Shown here: in pieces, positions 1 through 5,255 of the stretch
How the letters are laid out: each line of letters starts with the position of its first letter
How positions within the stretch are numbered: position 1 is the first letter of the stretch
Source of the DNA: Oceanospirillaceae bacterium
Lineage (GTDB): Bacteria; Pseudomonadota; Gammaproteobacteria; Pseudomonadales; Balneatricaceae
Direction: 5' to 3'
DNA length: 7,680 nucleotides
NCBI GenBank assembly: GCA_003497765.1
Contig: DNNY01000193.1
Span: forward strand, 1 to 7,680
Notes under the pieces: model-generated
Database searches by the model: none
What the model was told of the DNA's origin: nothing
Seen by the model: the letters and a program-made list of their open reading frames with translations, nothing else
Position numbers and translations under genes: made by a program

Positions 1-129
1 CGACATCCTGTGCGGGCGTTAGCCGCAAAGACTAATGTGGTGCCTTAGGGCCCCAAGGCTAATTGGGATACCCCTCCCTTTGAGCCAACTGAAAAAGATG
101 GCTATCTGTATGGTCGTGGCGCCGCCGAT
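1..129 (+). other. dapE: Upstream part of the dapE reading frame, with damaged metal-binding motif and in-frame TAG
   Basis: Frame 1 continues upstream of the ATG at 130 and remains recognisably DapE. Codons 49-129 read like an intact family member, ending in GRGAAD, whose final Asp (127-129) corresponds to the metal-bridging Asp. Further upstream, bases 22-51 read AKTNVVP*G where the family has GHTDVVP followed by P or T and then G. The His metal ligand is AAG (28-30), the catalytic Asp is AAT (34-36), and the next variable position is a TAG stop (46-48). The errors cluster in the first ~48 bases while the following 900 bases are clean. This looks more like poor sequence at a contig end than gradual gene decay, but the window alone cannot decide. 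If real, the enzyme would be inactive. Confidence 0.75.
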
Positions 130-960
130 ATGAAAGGCAGCCTGGCGGCATGGGTAGTAGCTTTAGAAAGGTTTATTGACCAACATCCAGACCACAAAGG
201 TAGTTTGGCACTGTTGATAACCAGTGATGAAGAGGGTCCTTTTGTCGATGGTACTACTCGCGTGGTGGATGCCCTTGAGGCACGTAATGAAAAGATGGAC
301 TGGTGTATCGTAGGCGAACCCTCATCATCAAATAAAGTGGGTGATACTATCAAAAATGGGCGTCGCGGCTCCCTAACTGCGGAAATCACTGCCAAGGGTA
401 TTCAGGGTCATGTGGCCTATCCCCATTTGGTAGATAATCCTATTCATAAGGTCGCACCCGCGTTGGCTGAGCTAGCCAACACAGAATGGGATCAGGGCAA
501 TGATTTCTTCCCACCCACTAGCTTTCAAGTGGCTAATATTCATGGTGGTACTGGTGCGTCTAATGTGGTGCCAGGACAGGTAAAAATTCAGTGCAACTTC
601 CGCTATTCTACTGAAGTAACAGCAGACCAGTTAGTGCAAAGACTAGAAGCTATCTTAGACAGCCATCAAGTGGACTATGATATTAACTGGACCTATAACG
701 GCCTGCCTTTCCTGACTGCAGCTGGTGAGCTTGTAGATGCTTGCCAAGCAGCCATTATGCAGTGTACAGATCAGCAAACGGAATTGTCTACTGCTGGTGG
801 TACCTCTGATGGTCGCTTTATTGCGCCTACTGGTGCGCAAGTGGTGGAACTTGGCCCTTGTAACGCCACCATACATAAACTAAATGAGTGTGTAAAAATA
901 GCCGATCTAGAAACCCTAACAGATATTTATGCTGATATTATGCAACGCTTATTAGCATAG
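130..960 (+). CDS. dapE: Succinyl-diaminopimelate desuccinylase DapE (C-terminal 276 residues, 5' part damaged or missing)
   Basis: DapE hydrolyses N-succinyl-LL-diaminopimelate to LL-diaminopimelate and succinate in the cytoplasm, a late step toward lysine and the peptidoglycan cross-link. It is a dinuclear-zinc M20 peptidase-family enzyme. Counting from the ATG at 130, visible family motifs are [10 protein letters not shown] (1-10), [10 protein letters not shown] with the catalytic Glu pair (28-37), VGEPSS (61-66), KNGRRGSLT (75-83), GHVAYPHL (93-100), the dimerisation-domain stretch [15 protein letters not shown] (135-149), [10 protein letters not shown] (221-230) and the final metal-ligand motif NATIHKLNE (245-253). 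The family is about 375 residues long, so about 99 N-terminal residues belong upstream. The ATG at 130 is merely the first ATG after the TAG at 46 and is unlikely to be the biological start, because it excludes two metal ligands. Identity is very secure; integrity is not. Confidence 0.9.
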   Translation: MKGSLAAWVVALERFIDQHPDHKGSLALLITSDEEGPFVDGTTRVVDALEARNEKMDWCIVGEPSSSNKVGDTIKNGRRGSLTAEITAKGIQGHVAYPHLVDNPIHKVAPALAELANTEWDQGNDFFPPTSFQVANIHGGTGASNVVPGQVKIQCNFRYSTEVTADQLVQRLEAILDSHQVDYDINWTYNGLPFLTAAGELVDACQAAIMQCTDQQTELSTAGGTSDGRFIAPTGAQVVELGPCNATIHKLNECVKIADLETLTDIYADIMQRLLA

Positions 961-962
961 CT

Positions 963-1370
963 ATGAGCCATTTTCTAAGTACAAGTGTTATGTCACAACC
1001 TGATATTGAGATCTATGTTAAAGGGCCAACAGCTGAGCAAATACAGGAGTGGTTAGTAAGTCGCTTTGATTCCTTAACAGTAACTAGTCAGGGTAAGCAA
1101 CGTTGTCACTTTTTAGCTAGCTGGCAGGGCATGGAATTTGAAGTTATCGTCTTGCTTAGGGTGCAAGATGGTTTTACCAGCATTTGGTTTAACCATAGCC
1201 AATTACCTTGGAGTGACGATAAAAGCTGTGCGCAACAAGCATTGCTGGAAATAGAATCTGCTGCTTTGCAAATTCGCTGTGTTGCCTCTGGTTGGCAAGA
1301 GGGGGATGCTCCCGATCAATGGTTGCATCTAGATAAAGACGGTGAGCAACTTATTTCTTGGCCTCAATAA
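963..1370 (+). CDS. Conserved-looking hypothetical protein downstream of dapE
   Basis: I do not recognise a named family. The 135-residue product is small, soluble and probably cytoplasmic. It has no signal peptide, no membrane segment and no obvious catalytic motif. Conserved-looking parts are IEIYVKGPT (15-23), FTSIWFNHSQLPWSDD (71-86) and ASGWQEGDAPDQW (108-120), rich in Trp and acidic residues, which suggests a compact alpha/beta fold. It begins 2 bases after the dapE stop in a different frame, so it is probably co-transcribed and translationally coupled with dapE. No clear Shine-Dalgarno sequence precedes the ATG at 963. An alternative in-frame ATG at 990 gives a 126-residue product starting MSQPDIEIYV, which begins just before the conserved-looking part and may be the true start. 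Its role cannot be inferred beyond this association. Confidence 0.75.
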   Translation: MSHFLSTSVMSQPDIEIYVKGPTAEQIQEWLVSRFDSLTVTSQGKQRCHFLASWQGMEFEVIVLLRVQDGFTSIWFNHSQLPWSDDKSCAQQALLEIESAALQIRCVASGWQEGDAPDQWLHLDKDGEQLISWPQ

Positions 1371-1389
1371 GCGACCCTTTCACATAAGC

Positions 1390-2001
1390 TTATCTAGTTT
1401 GCATACTTCGAAATGTCAGATTTACCCTATTCTGATCTACTTTTTTGGCTGCAGGTAAGGCGTGTAGCCAGTGCTTTTGGGTATCGCCCTGCATAACTAG
1501 CAAACTGCCATGGGCTAAAGTTAGCTCCACTTTAGCCTTTGTTCCCCTGTGCTTAAAGCAAAACCGTCGTGGCGCCCCCAGACTTAAAGACGCGATAGCA
1601 GCTTCTGGCTGCAAATCTTTTTCGTTATCACAATGGTAACCCATAGCATCGTTACCATCATGATAGAAATTCGCCAAACAAGCATTAAATGTACTATCAG
1701 AACAGGCTTCAATTAACTGCTTAAGACGCAACAAAGACTCAGTCCAAGGCAAAGGCGTTTTGGTGACACCAGCATAGGTATAACTTAAGGTCTGACTAGC
1801 ATACCAGGCAACTAAACGCCGAGTCGTGATCAGTCTCCCCATCATTTTTACTTGGTCAGCCTGCCAGTCCAAGCCAGTAATTAACTGTTGCAGGTATTTA
1901 TCCGCCTCAGCAAGGGACATTATGGGCCCGTAATAATAAACCTCACCATCATAAGGGAGCCGATTATGACTAGGATTTTGCTGGTCATCGAACAAATCCA
2001 T
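1390..2001 (-). CDS. AlkB-family 2-oxoglutarate/Fe(II) DNA dioxygenase (ALKBH2-like)
   Basis: The 203-residue product is an AlkB-family dioxygenase, expected to remove alkyl lesions such as 1-methyladenine and 3-methylcytosine from DNA by oxidative demethylation. The iron-binding facial triad is visible as H123-C-D125 (within GYHCDNEKDL) and H180 (within HWLHALP). The 2-oxoglutarate-binding arginines are R192 and R198 in RVNLTFR. The segments IASLSLGAPRRFCFKHR (136-152) and LAHGSLLVMQG (162-172) match the jelly-roll core, and the pattern resembles human ALKBH2 more than E. coli AlkB. The N-terminal region includes YYYGPIMS, and the substrate-side PRLVAWY-type stretch of the family appears here as TRRLVAWY (60-67). 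The start lies 16 bases after the trpA stop on the same strand, with only a weak purine-rich ribosome-binding site. It may be read through from trpBA or have its own promoter inside trpA. It converges with the + strand gene ending at 1370. Confidence 0.92.
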   Translation of the reverse strand: MDLFDDQQNPSHNRLPYDGEVYYYGPIMSLAEADKYLQQLITGLDWQADQVKMMGRLITTRRLVAWYASQTLSYTYAGVTKTPLPWTESLLRLKQLIEACSDSTFNACLANFYHDGNDAMGYHCDNEKDLQPEAAIASLSLGAPRRFCFKHRGTKAKVELTLAHGSLLVMQGDTQKHWLHALPAAKKVDQNRVNLTFRSMQTR

Positions 2002-2017
2002 AGGCTCTGCTCATTAC

Positions 2018-2782
2018 CTAATTGATGATCGAGTGAATAAAGGGACCAACTGCCTCAACACCTTGGTCTTCCATCACGCGAATGGCCTCCGAACCAATAA
2101 TGGCCACATCTGCTTTGCCACGGATAAAGTCAAAGTCGGCTTTGGATTTAACACCAAAACCTAGGGCTAAAGGCAAATCTGTCGCTTGGCGGCATTCCAC
2201 TAAGTAGTCACCTAATTCATCACCAAACTGTGTATCTTTGCCAGTCACCCCCTTGCGAGCAACCGTATACATAAATCCCGAGGTATGTTTGTTAAGTTCC
2301 TGTTTGCGCTCTAGAGAACTATTGGGGGTAAAAATATGCACTGGGTCTAGCTTATGCTGCTGCATAGCTTGTAAGTATTCACTAGCTTCCTCAGGTGGCA
2401 AATCTGGGATAATCGCCCCTTTGATACCTATATCATGCATCTTAGAAACAAAGTCACTTACACCATGTTTAAATAGAATGTTGTAGTAGGTCATAAATAA
2501 AAAGGGAATATCGAAATTAGCGGTGATCTTCTCCGCCATTTCTAGACTTTTCTCTAAGGTCGCCCCTGCTTTTAAGGCTTCCGCATTGGCTTTTAAAATT
2601 ACCGGGCCATCAGCCATTGGCTCAGAGAAGGGAATCTGCAATTCCATTAAATCCACCCCAGCCTCTACCATACTTTCTACCAAGTACATGGATTTATCAT
2701 AGGACGGATAACCCAATACAATATGGGTCATCAAAAGCAATTCTTTGTGTTGCAAACGGTCTTGAATATATTGTTCCAACAT
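2018..2782 (-). CDS. trpA: Tryptophan synthase alpha subunit TrpA
   Basis: TrpA cleaves indole-3-glycerol phosphate to indole and glyceraldehyde 3-phosphate and passes indole through a tunnel to TrpB. The 254-residue product is a complete TIM barrel, slightly shorter than the E. coli protein (268). Catalytic Glu47 and Asp58 lie in MELQIPFSEPMADGP (46-60). The flexible loop 6 is KGVTGKD (177-183), and phosphate-binding segments are GFGV (208-211) and GSEAI (230-234). Departures from enterobacterial TrpA are LQIPFSEPM in place of LGIPFSDPL, MTHIVLGYPSYDKS near the N-terminus, and IPDLPPEEA where E. coli has ADVPVEES. It is therefore a diverged but apparently active version. The start is 2 bases after the trpB stop, with a strong ribosome-binding site inside trpB. 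This is consistent with equal production of the two subunits of the alpha-beta-beta-alpha complex. Confidence 0.95.
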   Translation of the reverse strand: MLEQYIQDRLQHKELLLMTHIVLGYPSYDKSMYLVESMVEAGVDLMELQIPFSEPMADGPVILKANAEALKAGATLEKSLEMAEKITANFDIPFLFMTYYNILFKHGVSDFVSKMHDIGIKGAIIPDLPPEEASEYLQAMQQHKLDPVHIFTPNSSLERKQELNKHTSGFMYTVARKGVTGKDTQFGDELGDYLVECRQATDLPLALGFGVKSKADFDFIRGKADVAIIGSEAIRVMEDQGVEAVGPFIHSIIN

Positions 2783-2784
2783 AC

Positions 2785-4041
2785 TTATTTAACGCCTCCT
2801 TCGGTAGCAGCGCGGGCACGATACTGGTCGGCCTTAGTAATAATAAATTCACGCCATTTGGGGTCATCTATGGCATCAGCCACAGTAAAGATATCTTTAT
2901 CTGCCCGCCCAGACTGATTAATCAAAATAATCTCATCTTTGCCCATGTTCGGCGCTTCTTTAAAGGCTTGGGCAAAAGCATGGGATGATTCAAGGGCGGG
3001 GATTAGTCCCTCTTTTTGCACTGTAAGCTGCATCGCTGCAACCACTTCATCATCAGTCGCGGCTTCAAAGCGTACCTGACCCGTATCATGATAATTAGCT
3101 AAGATGGGTGATACACCCACATAATCAAGTCCAGCGGAAACAGAATGGGTATCCATCATTTGGCCGTTAGGATTCTGCAAGAAATAGGTCTTATAACCCT
3201 GTGCCACACCCACAGTCGCATCGTCATAGGCTAGCCGAGCAGCATGCTCACCCATGCCTTTACCACGGCCACCGGCTTCGACACCCACTAGCTCAACTTC
3301 TTTATCATCTAAAAAGCCACTAAATAAACCCATAGCATTAGAACCGCCACCGACACAGGCATATACTCGGTCTGGCAAACGACCCTGTTGGCTTAACATC
3401 TGTTCCCGTGCTTCAATACCAATAATAGATTGGAACCAAGCGACCATTTCTGGGAAAGGATAAGGACCGCAAGCGGTACCTAAGGCATAGTGAGTATCAT
3501 CCATATTGGTTACCCAATCACGGAATGCCTCATTAATAGCATCTTTTAAAGTAGCACTGCCATCTTCAACAGGCACGACAGTGGCTCCCATTTGCTCCAT
3601 CCAGAAGACATTAGGGCGTTGTCGAGCAACGTCTACGGCGCCCATATAAATAGTACAGTCAAAGCCAAATTTAGCGGCCATAGTCGCCGTGGCCACACCA
3701 TGCTGCCCAGCACCTGTTTCAGCAATCACTCGGCGCTTACCCATACGTTTAGTTAATAGGCCCTGACCCATTACATTATTAGCCTTATGGGCCCCAGTAT
3801 GATTTAAATCTTCACGTTTAATATAAATTTGTGCCCCACCCAGATGCTGGGTTAAGTTTTCCGCATAAGTGATAGGCGTAGCGCGACAAGAATAGGTCGA
3901 CATTAAATTAACATATTCCTGCCAAAAAGCAGGGTCAGACTTGGCTTCCAAGTAGGCCGCCTCCAACTGGTCAAAGGTAGGTACTAAAATTTCGGGAATA
4001 AAAGCACCACCAAACTGGTTAAAATATCCGCGGTTCTTCAT
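2785..4041 (-). CDS. trpB: Tryptophan synthase beta subunit TrpB
   Basis: TrpB is the pyridoxal-phosphate enzyme that condenses indole with L-serine to give L-tryptophan. The PLP-binding lysine is K86 in HTGAHKANN (81-89). The catalytic Glu is E108 in AETGAGQHG (107-115), the phosphate cup is GGGSN (231-235), and S377 in NQSGRADKD (375-383) faces the pyridine nitrogen. The N-terminal YFNQFGGAFIPEIL and the ESSHA motif (351-355) are typical. At 418 residues it is longer than E. coli TrpB (397), mainly through a charged C-terminal tail. The COMM-domain motif, usually GLDYPSVGP or GLDFPSVGP, reads GLDYVGVSP (304-312), and NLSGRGDKD has become NQSGRADKD, so this is a diverged TrpB. It follows gntR by 9 bases with an overlapping ribosome-binding site. 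All key residues are present, so activity is expected. Confidence 0.95.
   Translation of the reverse strand: MKNRGYFNQFGGAFIPEILVPTFDQLEAAYLEAKSDPAFWQEYVNLMSTYSCRATPITYAENLTQHLGGAQIYIKREDLNHTGAHKANNVMGQGLLTKRMGKRRVIAETGAGQHGVATATMAAKFGFDCTIYMGAVDVARQRPNVFWMEQMGATVVPVEDGSATLKDAINEAFRDWVTNMDDTHYALGTACGPYPFPEMVAWFQSIIGIEAREQMLSQQGRLPDRVYACVGGGSNAMGLFSGFLDDKEVELVGVEAGGRGKGMGEHAARLAYDDATVGVAQGYKTYFLQNPNGQMMDTHSVSAGLDYVGVSPILANYHDTGQVRFEAATDDEVVAAMQLTVQKEGLIPALESSHAFAQAFKEAPNMGKDEIILINQSGRADKDIFTVADAIDDPKWREFIITKADQYRARAATEGGVK
2795..2801 (-). promoter_or_regulatory. Ribosome-binding site for trpA inside the 3' end of trpB
   Basis: On the - strand this reads AAGGAGG, a near-perfect Shine-Dalgarno sequence, 12 bases before the trpA ATG. 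It lies in the codons for the last residues of TrpB (the EGG of ATEGGVK). It supports the 2782 start and suggests that trpA translation is coupled to trpB. Confidence 0.75.
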
Positions 4042-4048
4042 CGCTATG

Positions 4049-4053
4049 TCCTA
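4049..4053 (-). promoter_or_regulatory. Ribosome-binding site for trpB overlapping the gntR stop codon
   Basis: On the - strand this reads TAGGA. The TAG is the gntR stop codon, and the AGGA lies 7 bases before the trpB ATG at 4041. The overlap fixes the trpB start and indicates coupled translation of regulator and enzyme, so gntR and trpB are very probably one transcript. Confidence 0.7.
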
Positions 4054-4767
4054 GGGTGTTGTATAAATGTTCTGTGAAAAATTAAATCGGTCAGTGCGGC
4101 ACACAATATCGCAATAGATTAGCCCAGTTTGCTTACCAAAATGTAGCTTTCGGGCTACATGCAAAAGGGGCAATTTCGTATTAGTCTGCATCAATGTCGC
4201 CAGCCTTCGGTTTGGAAACAGTACATGAAAACTTTGTTCTGCACTCGTCACCGCATAAAAATATTGTTGTTTCACTTGGCCTGATAGGGAAAGTTGAGAA
4301 TTAAAAATTTGATCAAAATCATTAAATACCTCAGCATCCAAATAAAAGGTTTCTAGTAACACTGGCTCACTATCAATCCGCGTTAAACGCTGCAGTTGGT
4401 ATGCTGCCGCAAAGCCACCTTTGCAATCATCGCCTGTTACTAAATGGGGTAATAGTAACCACTCACTATCAGCTGCTAAGTCACTAGCTTGCAAAGCCTG
4501 CCCTGTACCACCTAATGACAATAGGTCGATATGCTTAGCTTTAGGCATGACATAAGTACCTGAACCTCGACGACGTTCTAAAATCCCTTCTCTAACCAGC
4601 ATATCGGTGGCTTGGCGGACCGTTGGACGACCAATGCCATAGGTCGCTGCCAAGACGTGCTCAGATGGAATCTTCTCCCGCTCAGCTAATTCGCCAGCTT
4701 CCATAGACCGACGCAACAACTCTGCAAGCTGTTGGTACAGGGGTATTGGTGAAGCCGAATTAAGCAT
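4051..4767 (-). CDS. GntR-family (HutC/UTRA subfamily) transcriptional regulator heading the trpBA operon
   Basis: This 238-residue cytoplasmic DNA-binding protein has two domains. The N-terminal winged helix-turn-helix is PLYQQLAELLRR (9-20), then IPSEHVLAATYGIGRPTVRQ (33-52), then the wing LERRRGSGTYV (63-73), typical of GntR. The C-terminal UTRA ligand-binding domain spans about 90-232, with recognisable YQLQRLTRIDSEPVLLE (123-139) and LLHVARKLHFGKQTGLIYCD (201-220). UTRA regulators usually bind small metabolites such as urocanate or sugar phosphates and release DNA. The ligand here is unknown, but position at the head of trpBA suggests an indole- or tryptophan-pathway metabolite. The ATG at 4767 is the first after an in-frame TAA and has no clear Shine-Dalgarno. 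An out-of-frame ATG at 4780 opens a six-codon frame overlapping the start. Autoregulation through the sites at 4822-4833 or 4783-4794 is likely. Confidence 0.92.
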   Translation of the reverse strand: MLNSASPIPLYQQLAELLRRSMEAGELAEREKIPSEHVLAATYGIGRPTVRQATDMLVREGILERRRGSGTYVMPKAKHIDLLSLGGTGQALQASDLAADSEWLLLPHLVTGDDCKGGFAAAYQLQRLTRIDSEPVLLETFYLDAEVFNDFDQIFNSQLSLSGQVKQQYFYAVTSAEQSFHVLFPNRRLATLMQTNTKLPLLHVARKLHFGKQTGLIYCDIVCRTDRFNFSQNIYTTP

Positions 4768-4782
4768 TTTTATAAGCCATTA

Positions 4783-4794
4783 CTAGATATCTAG
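4783..4794. promoter_or_regulatory. Perfect 12-bp palindrome just upstream of gntR, possible operator
   Basis: CTAGATATCTAG is its own reverse complement and lies 16 bases before the gntR ATG, in the expected 5' untranslated region. It could be a dimer-binding site for the GntR protein or a chance palindrome in AT-rich DNA. It does not match the HutC-type GTMTAKAC pattern, so it is the weaker of the two operator candidates. Confidence 0.3.
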
Positions 4795-4799
4795 AAGAG

Positions 4800-4828
4800 A
4801 GCTTAAATACTAATTGTAAAGTTGTCAA
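4800..4828 (-). promoter_or_regulatory. Candidate sigma-70 promoter for gntR-trpB-trpA
   Basis: On the - strand a perfect TTGACA (-35; 4823-4828) is followed after 17 bases by TAAGCT (4800-4805). The latter keeps the first, second and last bases of a -10 box but is otherwise weak. Transcription would start about 4793, some 25 bases before gntR. An alternative -10, a perfect TATAAT, lies just upstream at 4834-4839 but has no good -35 partner. In either reading the inverted repeat at 4822-4833 would interfere with polymerase binding or clearance. Confidence 0.45.
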
Positions 4829-4833
4829 TACAA
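4822..4833. promoter_or_regulatory. Candidate GntR/HutC-type operator overlapping the -35 box
   Basis: TTGTCAATACAA has TTGT/ACAA arms and a core GTCAATAC (GTATTGAC on the other strand). This differs by one base from the HutC-subfamily consensus GTMTAKAC. It overlaps the TTGACA box upstream of a gene encoding a HutC/UTRA-type regulator, exactly where an autorepressor should bind. The site is also within a wider imperfect repeat with TTGTA at 4814-4818 and TACAA at 4829-4833. The match to the consensus is seen; binding is inferred. Confidence 0.45.
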
Positions 4834-4931
4834 ATTATATTTTCCTTAAAGCAATGGTCTTAAAATTAAGCTTTCAAGCAAAAAATAAAATATGACCTAT
4901 ATTTACTTGGCTAGTTTATTTTCGCCTTTGT

Positions 4932-4987
4932 GTGGATGGCTTTGGTGTTTTTAGTCTCTTGTTGGCCACATGCCATCCACTTTTTTT
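4932..4987 (+). terminator. Perfect 9-bp stem-loop followed by T7 on the + strand (orphan terminator-like structure)
   Basis: GTGGATGGC (4932-4940) pairs perfectly with GCCATCCAC (4972-4980) across a 31-base loop, and seven Ts follow directly (4981-4987). On the + strand this has the form of an intrinsic terminator, although the loop is unusually long. No + strand gene precedes it: the nearest upstream gene, gntR, is on the - strand. It may block antisense transcription into the tct operon, end a small + strand RNA, or be a structured remnant. On the - strand it lies between the tct terminator and the gntR promoter. Confidence 0.4.
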
Positions 4988-4992
4988 GGGAC

Positions 4993-5022
4993 AAAAAAAG
5001 CCCTGCGGTTGTGCACAGAGCT
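4993..5022 (-). terminator. Intrinsic terminator of the tct operon
   Basis: Read on the - strand, AGCTCTGTG (5014-5022) pairs with CGCAGGGCT (4999-5007) as a 9-bp stem with two G-U pairs, around the 6-base loop CACAAC. A run of Ts (4993-4998, plus the last base of the stem) follows. It lies 33 bases after the stop of the 64-codon gene. It should end the tctC-tctB-tctA-small-gene transcript and insulate it from gntR-trpBA. Confidence 0.85.
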
Positions 5023-5055
5023 AAAAAGATAGACATTACTCTATCACTGCAATAG

Positions 5056-5250
5056 TTAATTGGACTCTTTAGCTTCTAGCCAGTTAATGGCGGATTCTAA
5101 ACTAGGTGCAAAATAAACAACTTCGTGTACTCGGGCGATACAGCCTATACGCTTGCTGTTATAGGGAAATACCCACCACTGCTGCTGGCGTTTCTGGACA
5201 ATATAGTCACCAACTTGATAGCGATTTCGGCGAATCAATTTCACTAGCAT
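5056..5250 (-). CDS. Small hypothetical protein at the end of the tct operon
   Basis: I do not recognise this 64-residue product. It starts 5 bases after the tctA stop and has a plausible ribosome-binding site (GAAGG, 9 bases before the ATG) at the very end of tctA. It ends 33 bases before the operon terminator, so position supports a real translated gene. The sequence is basic at the N-terminus (KLIRRNRYQ), then alternates hydrophobic and polar residues (VGDYIVQKRQQQWWVFPY, about 13-30) as in beta strands. It finishes with a likely helix (LESAINWLEAKES). There is no signal peptide or membrane segment, so it is probably a small cytoplasmic alpha/beta protein. A role in transport regulation would be a guess from position only. 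Confidence 0.6.
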   Translation of the reverse strand: MLVKLIRRNRYQVGDYIVQKRQQQWWVFPYNSKRIGCIARVHEVVYFAPSLESAINWLEAKESN

Positions 5251-5255
5251 GGAAC

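Noticed and set aside
46..48. In-frame TAG in dapE as a recoded amino acid (pyrrolysine-like or suppressed stop)
   Set aside because: Neighbouring conserved codons (His and Asp ligands) are also wrong, so local sequence damage explains it better than recoding of one codon.
102..395. Open frame of 97 codons on the - strand opposite dapE
   Set aside because: It is antisense to clear DapE coding sequence and has low-complexity, Ser/Arg-rich composition typical of shadow frames.
1367..1393. Weak hairpin and ATAAGCTTAT palindrome at the convergent gene ends as a bidirectional terminator
   Set aside because: The stem is only 6 bp of mostly A/T pairs with no T tract on either strand.
2617..2988. 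Open frame of 123 codons on the + strand opposite trpA/trpB
   Set aside because: It lies wholly antisense to two securely identified genes and its translation shows no family-like features; it is a by-product of their codon pattern.
4760..4780. Six-codon frame (MAYKNA) overlapping the gntR start as a leader peptide
   Set aside because: It has no ribosome-binding site, contains no Trp codons and is too short to distinguish from chance.
4042..4860. Trp-codon leader peptide/attenuator or TrpR box controlling trpBA
   Set aside because: No short frame with tandem Trp codons, no attenuator-like paired hairpins and no obvious TrpR-type site were seen before gntR or trpB.
4980..5000. A7/T7 inverted repeat (CTTTTTTT, GGGAC, AAAAAAAG) as a separate structure
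   Set aside because: It is simply formed by the T tracts of the two neighbouring terminator-like hairpins facing each other; A/T-only pairing is weak.
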